From: Leptolinea sp964420995
GTDB lineage: Bacteria; Chloroflexota; Anaerolineae; Anaerolineales; Anaerolineaceae
Assembly: GCA_964420995.1 (NCBI GenBank)
Contig: CAYQUX010000006.1
Coordinates: 101,839 to 165,838, forward strand
Length of the DNA stretch: 64,000 nt
Reading direction: 5' to 3'
Part shown: positions 26,055 to 32,640 of the stretch, one piece after another
Numbering within the stretch: position 1 is the stretch's first letter
How the letters are laid out: every line of letters starts with the position of its first letter
Notes under the pieces: model-generated
What the model was told of the DNA's origin: nothing
The model's database searches: none
Seen by the model: the letters and a program-made list of their open reading frames with translations, nothing else
Program-made: the position numbers and the translations under genes

Positions 26055-27317
26055 TTACTCCACCTCAATGTCCCAGGTCAGACGAGGACGAACCGGTCCC
26101 AGACGGGGTTCTGGCCATTGCATGCCGGGGGCGCCGGCTGCGTCAATATTGAAGGTAAGGGCCTGTTCATCCTGAAAATACCGCTTTACTCGAAAGGTGC
26201 TGGCATTCACCGCGATCATAAAACGGCCTTCATTCAACATGTCTGCCGGCAAGGTACACCGGCTCTTATATTTTCCAGGTTGTCGAATGGAAATCCGGTC
26301 ATATTGCGCGGGATCATCCGTATCAAAAGACGTCAGGATATATTCTCCCCGCATGGTCAACAGATAGATGCCCACACGAAGACCGGTGATGGGGGCATCC
26401 AGTTCATATTCCAATTCGATGGATACCGGTTCCGTTGAACGCAGGGTATCCACAATTTCACCTTTGGGATTTCGCACGCGAATGGCTACCGGCTTGAAGG
26501 GCGCCGCGTCCGCAGGAATTTCATCCGGAAGCCAGGTGCGCTGACCTTCCTGCGAGAAACCGGCCGACAGGTAATAATCCACCGCCTGGGGTGTGGGTGC
26601 CCGCATGGCCAGGCGGCCTTTCTCAATAACAATGGTCTCTTCTGTAAGGCGCAGAATGGCAGACATATTATGGCTGACAAATAATACAGTGCGCCCCTGA
26701 TGGGCCACGTCGCTCATCTTGCCCAGGCACTTGCGCTGGAATTCCGCGTCACCCACGGCCAGAACTTCGTCAACCACCAGGATTTCAGGTTCCAGATGGG
26801 CTGCCACGGCAAATGCCAGCCGCAGGTACATGCCGCTGGAATAACGTTTGACCGGCGTATCGATGAACTGCTCCACTTCAGCGAAAGAGACGATCTCGTC
26901 AAATTTCCGTTGCACTTCGGCGTGCTTCATTCCCAGAATCGCGCCGTTGAGGGAAATATTTTCCCGGCCGGTCAGTTCCGGGTGGAACCCCGTACCGACC
27001 TCAAGCAAAGAACCAACACGTCCATTGATTACCGCTTTGCCTTCGGTGGGATCGGTAACCCGAGAAAGCAGCTTCAACAGAGTGCTTTTCCCGGCTCCGT
27101 TTCGACCGATGACACCCAGCACATGCCCCTGGTGCACATCGAACGAAACATCCTTCAATGCCCAGAATTTGTTATCAGGCAGCCCCGATCCAAGTCGCTT
27201 TACAGGCGCAGAAAACGCTGTTGAAATCGTTTCACGCAATGTGGTGTACGCCGCCGGCCGTTGGCCAATGGTGTACTGTTTACCCAGATTCTCCGTGTGG
27301 ATGGCAATATCGCTCAT
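26055..27317 (-). CDS. wzt: Polysaccharide ABC exporter ATPase with C-terminal carbohydrate-binding domain (Wzt)
   Basis: 420 aa. Walker A GRNGAGKST at 71-79, the signature KRYSSGMYLRLAF at ~158-170, Walker B ILVVDEVLAVGD at ~180-191 and switch SHN (~215). Residues ~240-420 form an Ig-like beta domain, as in O9a-type Wzt where the domain reads the chain-end cap before export. It is followed by the capsule-type transferase after 2 bases and preceded by Wzm after 3 bases. The C-terminal domain implies the exported glycan has a defined terminal modification (methyl or phosphate), which fits the nearby methyltransferase gene. Confidence 0.92.
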   Translation of the reverse strand: MSDIAIHTENLGKQYTIGQRPAAYTTLRETISTAFSAPVKRLGSGLPDNKFWALKDVSFDVHQGHVLGVIGRNGAGKSTLLKLLSRVTDPTEGKAVINGRVGSLLEVGTGFHPELTGRENISLNGAILGMKHAEVQRKFDEIVSFAEVEQFIDTPVKRYSSGMYLRLAFAVAAHLEPEILVVDEVLAVGDAEFQRKCLGKMSDVAHQGRTVLFVSHNMSAILRLTEETIVIEKGRLAMRAPTPQAVDYYLSAGFSQEGQRTWLPDEIPADAAPFKPVAIRVRNPKGEIVDTLRSTEPVSIELEYELDAPITGLRVGIYLLTMRGEYILTSFDTDDPAQYDRISIRQPGKYKSRCTLPADMLNEGRFMIAVNASTFRVKRYFQDEQALTFNIDAAGAPGMQWPEPRLGPVRPRLTWDIEVE

Positions 27318-27320
27318 GGG

Positions 27321-28181
27321 TTACACCATATCGGCAAAGCGCCGTTCCATTCTGCGGAAGTAGAAAAGGCCGGAGATAAGGATCAAAAATGAAATTCCCG
27401 CCGAGACAGCCAGCATGGTTGTCGGGGCGCTGGCGGTAGAGCCGAGCAATGCCCAGCGGAATCCCTCAACCACACCTGTCATCGGGTTAAGCGCGTAGAT
27501 CAACCGCCACTTTTCGGGCAGTAGACTGGCCGGATACGCGATGGGCGTCAAGGTCATCCAGAACTGGGTAAGGAATGGAAGCACATACCCAATATCGCGG
27601 TAAAGCACGTTCATGGCCGATAGCCAGATGCCCACACCCAGCGCGGTGACCAGCGCAAGCAGCACGAATGGGATGATCGTCCACACATTGGCGGTTGGCA
27701 GTATTCCGTAAAAGAGCATCATACCGAAAAGCACGATGAACGCCAGAGCGAAATCCACCAGCCCCGAGAGAATGGAAGCCAGCGGCAGGATCAAGCGCGG
27801 AAAATACACCTTGGTGATCATATGGCTGCTCTGTACCAGGGAATGCGCTGCGTCAGTCAACGCTTTGGAAAACAGCGTCCAGGGAAGCAGGGCTGTATAG
27901 GAGAAAATGGGATATGGGACGCCATCAGATGGCACCTTGGCCAGGTTGCCGAAGAAAATGCTGAATACGACCATGGTGAGAAAAGGCTGCAAAATTGCCC
28001 AGGCGGCGCCAAGCGCCGTCTGTTTGTAACGGACTTTCAAGTTGCGCCAGGTCAGGAAATAGACCAGTTCGCGGTAAATCCACAGGTCATTTAAATTCAA
28101 CGCCGCCCATCCGCTTATGGGTTTGATAACCACAGAGCGCGGGGCTTCAACTTTGACCAGAGAAGTGCTATCAGACGACAT
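27321..28181 (-). CDS. wzm: Polysaccharide ABC exporter permease (Wzm)
   Basis: 286 aa from ATG 28181; a longer reading to 28259 would overlap the GDP-fucose synthase gene by 62 bases and adds no conserved residues. Six membrane segments as in ABC-2 polysaccharide transporters, with the amphipathic cytoplasmic start WIYRELVYFLTWRNLKVRYK just before the first span and the FxTQFWMTLTPIAYP loop before span 5. Forms the channel for the Wzt ATPase. Situated between fcl and wzt, 16 bases after the fcl stop. Confidence 0.9.
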   Translation of the reverse strand: MSSDSTSLVKVEAPRSVVIKPISGWAALNLNDLWIYRELVYFLTWRNLKVRYKQTALGAAWAILQPFLTMVVFSIFFGNLAKVPSDGVPYPIFSYTALLPWTLFSKALTDAAHSLVQSSHMITKVYFPRLILPLASILSGLVDFALAFIVLFGMMLFYGILPTANVWTIIPFVLLALVTALGVGIWLSAMNVLYRDIGYVLPFLTQFWMTLTPIAYPASLLPEKWRLIYALNPMTGVVEGFRWALLGSTASAPTTMLAVSAGISFLILISGLFYFRRMERRFADMV

Positions 28182-28197
28182 TGTTACCCGATACTCT

Positions 28198-29163
28198 CTA
28201 CTTGATGTTGTTTTTATTCTGACGATACCAGTCGATTGTCCGGCGCAGACCTTCTTCAAAGGTCATCTGAGCGCGAAAACCGAAATATTCCCAGGCTCGG
28301 GTTGTATCCAGTCCGCGGCGCGGTTGGCCGTTGGGTTTGGTAGTATCCCAGATGATCTTGCCGTTAAAGCCGGTTAAGCGGGCAATCAGGTTAACCAGGT
28401 CTTTTATAGGGATCTCGTTGCCCGAACCCAGATTAACCGGTTCTGGGCCGTTGTAACCTTCCGCAGCCATGAGAATACCTTCGGCCGCGTCTTCCACATA
28501 AAGAAACTCGCGCGTTGGGGAGCCGTCACCCCAAACCTCAATCGATTCGGCGCCCTTTTCCCGGGCTTCCACGCACTTGCGGATCAATGCCGGGATGACA
28601 TGAGAACTCTCCAGCCGGAAATTATCGCGCGGTCCGTACAGGTTGACTGGCAGCAGGTAAATACTGTTGAAACCGTATTGCTGGCGGTAGGCCTGCGATT
28701 GTACCAACAGAAGTTTCTTCGCTAACCCATAAGGAGCATTGGTCTCCTCCGGGTAACCGTTCCACAGGTCTTCTTCCTTGAACGGAACCGGCGTGAATTT
28801 CGGGTAGGCGCAGATGGTGCCCAGGCAGACAAATTTTTCGATACCCCGTTTCCACGATTCATGGATCAACTGCAATCCCATCATGGCATTGCTGTAGACA
28901 AAATCAGCCGGATGTTCACGATTGGCGCCAATACCACCGACCTGTGCCGCCAGGTGAATGACAATATCCGGTTTGCTTCTGTCAAGAACCTTGCGGACAT
29001 CATCTCCATTGACCAGATCATATTCTTCAATGGTGGGTATGAATATTTCTTTCGCCCCGCGGGCTTTTAATTTTTCGGTAATAAATGATCCGAGAAAACC
29101 GGCACCGCCGGTAACACACACTTTTTTGGTTTTCCAAAAATCCTGGTTTGCGTTCGATGTCAT
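28198..29163 (-). CDS. fcl: GDP-L-fucose synthase
   Basis: 321 aa. VCVTGGAGFLGSFI (~16), AAQVGGIGANREHPADF (~72), LGTICAYPKF (with the catalytic Thr/Ser and Cys pair) and APYGLAKKLLL, where YxxxK matches the epimerase-reductase motif of GDP-fucose synthase. It converts GDP-4-keto-6-deoxymannose to GDP-L-fucose with NADPH. The partner dehydratase (gmd) is not in the window. Directly after the regulator gene (2-base gap), so it is the second gene of the 21-kb operon. Confidence 0.9.
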   Translation of the reverse strand: MTSNANQDFWKTKKVCVTGGAGFLGSFITEKLKARGAKEIFIPTIEEYDLVNGDDVRKVLDRSKPDIVIHLAAQVGGIGANREHPADFVYSNAMMGLQLIHESWKRGIEKFVCLGTICAYPKFTPVPFKEEDLWNGYPEETNAPYGLAKKLLLVQSQAYRQQYGFNSIYLLPVNLYGPRDNFRLESSHVIPALIRKCVEAREKGAESIEVWGDGSPTREFLYVEDAAEGILMAAEGYNGPEPVNLGSGNEIPIKDLVNLIARLTGFNGKIIWDTTKPNGQPRRGLDTTRAWEYFGFRAQMTFEEGLRRTIDWYRQNKNNIK

Positions 29164-29165
29164 AT

Positions 29166-29705
29166 CTACTGAATATCTCCTTCCAGGGAGTCTATCTGCT
29201 TATCCTGATGTGAAACCGGAGATTGAGGTTGGTTCCCATCCGGCCACTCGATGAATATCTTAAGTCCTGAAATAGTTAACCTGGGCAGACGGCCATCATC
29301 ATGAATGGATATCCCTTTTTCAGCGCAGGTTAACCGGCAAACATCAGCCACGTCGCCTTCGCCAACCAGGGTTACCCGGTCGTACCCGGCTTCGCGTACT
29401 TCGCGCAGAGACACTTCCATGCGTTCCCTGACCAGCCGGTAAAGCTTGAAGGAATTTTGAATATAGTCAATGGTCAAATTTGCCCGCAGGGCGATACCAT
29501 CAGGGGTGATGATGTACCGCAGCTTGCGGCGTTCGGCATGCCTGACCTTTACATATCCCTTGGCAACAAGCCGTTTAAGATGCCAGTTTACTGTTCCAAC
29601 AGCCACACCCACCTGGGCTGCCAGACTGGCTTGAGTGGCATCCGGATTCTGTTCTATATGTTCTAAAAGTATAAGGTCTCTAGCGGGGTCGGGGATGAGT
29701 CCCAT
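29166..29705 (-). CDS. Winged-helix regulator with Rossmann-like C-terminal part; likely autoregulator of the operon
   Basis: 179 aa. Residues ~8-70 form a winged helix (ALL-EHIEQNPDATQ, ASLAAQVGVAVGTVNWHLKR as recognition helices, then the wing KGYVKVRHAERRKLRYIITP). This resembles the MarR/ArsR-like regulators found at the head of exopolysaccharide operons. Residues ~105-155 read GYDRVTLVGEGDVADVC, like the first strand and glycine loop of a Rossmann fold, followed by a Cys-containing helix; a nucleotide or nucleotide-sugar sensor role is inference. Starts 15-20 bases downstream of a near-consensus promoter whose -10 abuts an inverted repeat, and is the first gene of the operon ending at 8810. 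Confidence 0.82.
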   Translation of the reverse strand: MGLIPDPARDLILLEHIEQNPDATQASLAAQVGVAVGTVNWHLKRLVAKGYVKVRHAERRKLRYIITPDGIALRANLTIDYIQNSFKLYRLVRERMEVSLREVREAGYDRVTLVGEGDVADVCRLTCAEKGISIHDDGRLPRLTISGLKIFIEWPDGNQPQSPVSHQDKQIDSLEGDIQ

Positions 29706-29717
29706 AGCGCCGTCCTA

Positions 29718-29734
29718 AATTCAATTGTTGAATT
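29718..29734. promoter_or_regulatory. Inverted-repeat operator overlapping the operon promoter
   Basis: AATTCAA-TTG-TTGAATT, a perfect 7-bp inverted repeat with a 3-base centre. It covers the downstream edge of the -10 and the expected transcription start. A dimeric winged-helix protein bound here would block RNA polymerase, so it is a strong candidate for the binding site of the regulator encoded just downstream. Confidence 0.6.
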
Positions 29735-29760
29735 ATAAAACCGGCAGGCTGATCGGTCAA
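29732..29760 (-). promoter_or_regulatory. Sigma-70-type promoter of the 21-kb glycan operon
   Basis: On the minus strand TTGACC (29760-29755), a 17-base spacer and a perfect TATAAT (29737-29732). Expected start near 29724 gives a ~20-base leader holding AGGA eight bases before ATG 29705. It reads into the regulator gene and the following 21 kb to the terminator at 8774-8820. Confidence 0.75.
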
Positions 29761-29788
29761 GGGATTAAGACGGGTGAATTATGCCAGG

Positions 29789-29810
29789 ATATAGCACATA
29801 TGCACTATAT
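29789..29810. promoter_or_regulatory. Imperfect palindrome upstream of the operon promoter
   Basis: ATATAG-CACATATGCA-CTATAT, a 22-base imperfect palindrome centred on CATATG. It lies ~29 bases upstream of the -35 box, where an activator could bind. Function is speculative; no T-run follows, so it is not a terminator for the MBOAT gene. Confidence 0.3.
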
Positions 29811-29862
29811 ATCATGACTACCTGATGTCCAGCGCCCCTCTCCCTTTTCCTGGATTGATGGA

Positions 29863-31275
29863 TCAAAACTGGAAATAAATAAATGGGTTGGAATCGGTGG
29901 TCACAAAAAAGAAAATTAGCAAAATTTCCGTGAAAAACAGGGCCCAGGTGAAGCTTTTTCTCGGCGACAGATCGGGAAGGTGGAAATCCATCTGCCGTAA
30001 AATAAAACTGCCAAAGAGCACCAGTGGTATGACCCAAACAGCCGGAGAGAAAAACCAATCCAACCCGACGCGGTTTATAAATACCAGCTTCTGCAGGACA
30101 ATCACAGCCGAACCAAATGTTGGAGCCCGGAAAAACACCCAGGTAACACTGACCACCAAAAAGATGACAAGCGCCCTGATCCAATTCGACGGGGAAGTCC
30201 ACTTTCCGGTTGATGTTTTCCCCAGGTTGAAGACGCGTTCGATCACCAGGTACAGGCCATACAACCCGCCCCACAGCACAAAATTCCAGCTCGCACCATG
30301 CCACAGTCCGGTCAGCAAAAAGACAATCAGCGTGTTCAGATGCTGAAAGATGGCAGGGAGTGCTTTACGGGATCGATTGCGCTCCAGAGGATAAAAGACA
30401 TAATCGCGGAACCATGCTGACAGGGTCATGTGCCACCTGCGCCAGAATTCGGTTACAGACTGGGACGTATAAGGCAGGTTGAAGTTTTCCGGCAGTGTGA
30501 TCCCGAGAATTCTGGCGATCCCGACAGCCATATCAGTGTAACCCGAGAAATCGAAATAGATCTCGATGGAATAGGCCAGAACTCCGATCCATATTGTGGT
30601 CGAAGAAAAAACAGATGGTGAAGCGAATAGGATGTTGGTCATCATGGCCAGGCTGTCTGCCACAACAAGTTTTTTCAAGCAGCCGGTCAGAATCTTTTGA
30701 AATCCCACCAAAACATTTTGGGAACTGAAAACTATCCCGGTTTCCATTTGCGGAAGGAATTGCGCGGCTCGAACGATCGGACCTGACACAACCCGGGGGA
30801 AGAAACCCATGAACAGCGCGAAATCCACCCAGGTGCTGGCCGGTTTGGTGGAACCCCGCTGCATATCGATCAGATAGCTTAATCCCTCAAAGGTGATGAA
30901 TGAAATTCCCAGTGGTACGATGAAGTTAAGCGTTTGCAGTCTCCAGCCCAGGGAGGCGAATGATACATTCAGGCTGTCGATAAAAAAGTTATAGTATTTA
31001 AAAAATCCCAGGAATAACAGGCTGATGATGATTCCAGCAATCAGCCATTTTTTGTGCTTGTCTTTTTGCGATTCAACCAGAATTCGCAGAGAAAGATAAT
31101 AGATCAGGGCAGAATAAGCTGATACCAGAATGAGGCAGCGCCAGTCAAAAAAGGCATAAAAAATTAGGCTGGCAGCCAGCAGAACATACTTGCGGCCCGT
31201 GCGTCCCTTGATCAGAACAAATGCCAGAATAACCAGGAGAAAAAGAACGGCAAACGGAATAGAGGCAAAATTCAT
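29863..31275 (-). CDS. MBOAT-family O-acyltransferase (AlgI-like)
   Basis: 470 aa with ~11 membrane segments. Key MBOAT motifs: LGISFITFEGLSYLID, FFPRVVSGPIVRAAQF (~160), YTDMAVGIARILG, FNLPYTSQSVTEFWRRWHMT and LTGLWHGASWNF at ~325, whose His is the conserved catalytic residue. It moves an acyl group (usually acetyl) from the cytoplasm across the membrane to the glycan, working with an SGNH partner. That partner is the next gene upstream, overlapping by 4 bases (ATGA). A second such pair is at 50653-53057. A spurious alternative reading over 29765-30304 is a shadow. Confidence 0.9.
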   Translation of the reverse strand: MNFASIPFAVLFLLVILAFVLIKGRTGRKYVLLAASLIFYAFFDWRCLILVSAYSALIYYLSLRILVESQKDKHKKWLIAGIIISLLFLGFFKYYNFFIDSLNVSFASLGWRLQTLNFIVPLGISFITFEGLSYLIDMQRGSTKPASTWVDFALFMGFFPRVVSGPIVRAAQFLPQMETGIVFSSQNVLVGFQKILTGCLKKLVVADSLAMMTNILFASPSVFSSTTIWIGVLAYSIEIYFDFSGYTDMAVGIARILGITLPENFNLPYTSQSVTEFWRRWHMTLSAWFRDYVFYPLERNRSRKALPAIFQHLNTLIVFLLTGLWHGASWNFVLWGGLYGLYLVIERVFNLGKTSTGKWTSPSNWIRALVIFLVVSVTWVFFRAPTFGSAVIVLQKLVFINRVGLDWFFSPAVWVIPLVLFGSFILRQMDFHLPDLSPRKSFTWALFFTEILLIFFFVTTDSNPFIYFQF

Positions 31276-32459
31276 TGCACGGCCTCCGCAATTTTTTCCG
31301 CGAGCAGGCGCCCCACAATTGCCTGCCCATCCACGTTAAGGTGGCCTGTCCCCGGCTCAGAATTTGTGAAGCCGCGCGGCAATTTTTTCTGCTCCAACCA
31401 GAGATTTCTGAATTCATCTGATGGGTCTACCACATACCAATCGTCGAACTGGTTGATGACCTCAAGCAGCAGGTCTGAATCTTTATTTTCAAGGGTTACT
31501 TCATCGCCCACAATGGAGGGTACGAATGGCAGATAAACGATGACGACCTTTTGGCCTTTATACGCCTCATGCAAGGCGGTAATCTGAGCTTTGTAATTTT
31601 CCAGGAATTTTTCGCTCTGGGAGACCCGCATAACAGCCGGATCGATCATGTTGGCATCACCGGCATCTTTCTGTTTTCCAAAGCTATTGTTTAAAACAGT
31701 CCTGAAGAGACGCAAGCGATCCAGACTGGCACTGAGTAATGCGGACTTTGTGATAAGCGGTTTATAAAAAGCGTTATTATCCTTAATCGGTTTATGAACC
31801 AGTGTTATGGTACCGTCTTCGTTTTTCTGAAAATAGTTACCGATGGAAGAAAGCACATACCCTTCCCGTCCACCTATTCCCAGGAAATCATTTAGCGACG
31901 TTTGAATGACAACCACATCGGCATTCATTTCAGATGTAGTGATGCTTGCCAGATACGCGTAATCGGCAAGAGTACCAGCCGGGTATCCGAAATTGCGCAA
32001 ATCCACATTTACCCCTCTGTCGTAAAGAACCTGTTCAGCCACGGAAACATAATTTTGATAATCGTTAACCTGGTATGAAGCAGTTTGCGAATCGCCAAAA
32101 ACAACAACCCCTGGACCACCCTGATATGGCGTGGCGATTTCGCCGAAATCGCTGTAACGAATTGTGCCGCTGCCTTCACGCACATATTTGACTATGCTGC
32201 CACCAACCGGTCGAGGGCCAAAGTCGGGGGAAAAATAACTTTCAGGAGAAACCCCCGAAATAAAGAAACGCAAAAAAACTTCAAACGCCACAAGAATAAT
32301 TACTATCCAGATTGATGAAAACAGGACGAGTTTAGTCCAGGTTATTTTTTGCGGTGTTGTTTCTTGAGTTGTGCTGGCAGACAATTTTTCTAATCCCATA
32401 TGAACCCATTGTTGAAAATCAGGGCTTTTCCCGACACATAGTTTTTTCAAGTCGGACAT
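31272..32459 (-). CDS. SGNH-fold O-acetyl-transfer partner (AlgJ/AlgX-like)
   Basis: 395 aa. One N-terminal span (~45-65) anchors an outer SGNH domain. VVVFGDSQTASYQ (~115) holds the nucleophile Ser of block I, DLRNFGYPAGTLADYA (~150) block II, VVVIQTSLNDFLG block III and GTGHLNVDGQAIV (~375) the His of block V, with an Asn in place of the usual Asp before it. AlgJ/AlgX/DltD-type proteins take acyl groups from an MBOAT and place them on the polysaccharide. ATG 32459 is used; Met at 32399 is a possible alternative because it keeps the span. First gene of a two-gene operon. Confidence 0.82.
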   Translation of the reverse strand: MSDLKKLCVGKSPDFQQWVHMGLEKLSASTTQETTPQKITWTKLVLFSSIWIVIILVAFEVFLRFFISGVSPESYFSPDFGPRPVGGSIVKYVREGSGTIRYSDFGEIATPYQGGPGVVVFGDSQTASYQVNDYQNYVSVAEQVLYDRGVNVDLRNFGYPAGTLADYAYLASITTSEMNADVVVIQTSLNDFLGIGGREGYVLSSIGNYFQKNEDGTITLVHKPIKDNNAFYKPLITKSALLSASLDRLRLFRTVLNNSFGKQKDAGDANMIDPAVMRVSQSEKFLENYKAQITALHEAYKGQKVVIVYLPFVPSIVGDEVTLENKDSDLLLEVINQFDDWYVVDPSDEFRNLWLEQKKLPRGFTNSEPGTGHLNVDGQAIVGRLLAEKIAEAVQ

Positions 32460-32515
32460 AAAACCCGACCAATTACCGAAAAACGGATATTTAATTTCCT
32501 TATTTCAGATGGGGT

Positions 32516-32544
32516 ATTCTACCTGTATTTACCAGGTTTTCCAA
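32516..32544 (-). promoter_or_regulatory. Promoter of the first SGNH/MBOAT pair
   Basis: Minus strand TTGGAA (32544-32539), 17-base spacer, TAGAAT (32521-32516): four and five matches to the consensus. Leader of ~50 bases to ATG 32459. It lies in the 181-base gap after the large GT-C gene, in which I see nothing else convincing. Confidence 0.5.
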
Positions 32545-32640
32545 TAAGGTTTTTAATATGCGTGTCGGAATACGGGGAAAAAACCTTCACTGACACGAAG
32601 AGACTATCCATTAAGAAAACATATTTAGGCAGGAGGAATT

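Noticed and set aside
29765..30304. 179-codon minus frame near the end of the first MBOAT gene
   Set aside because: Overlaps the MBOAT frame with no motif of its own; the MBOAT reading has the catalytic His and spans.
32550..32600. CGTGTC/GACACG inverted repeat after the 32641 gene as a terminator
   Set aside because: Six-base arms with a ~25-base loop and no following T-run; too weak.
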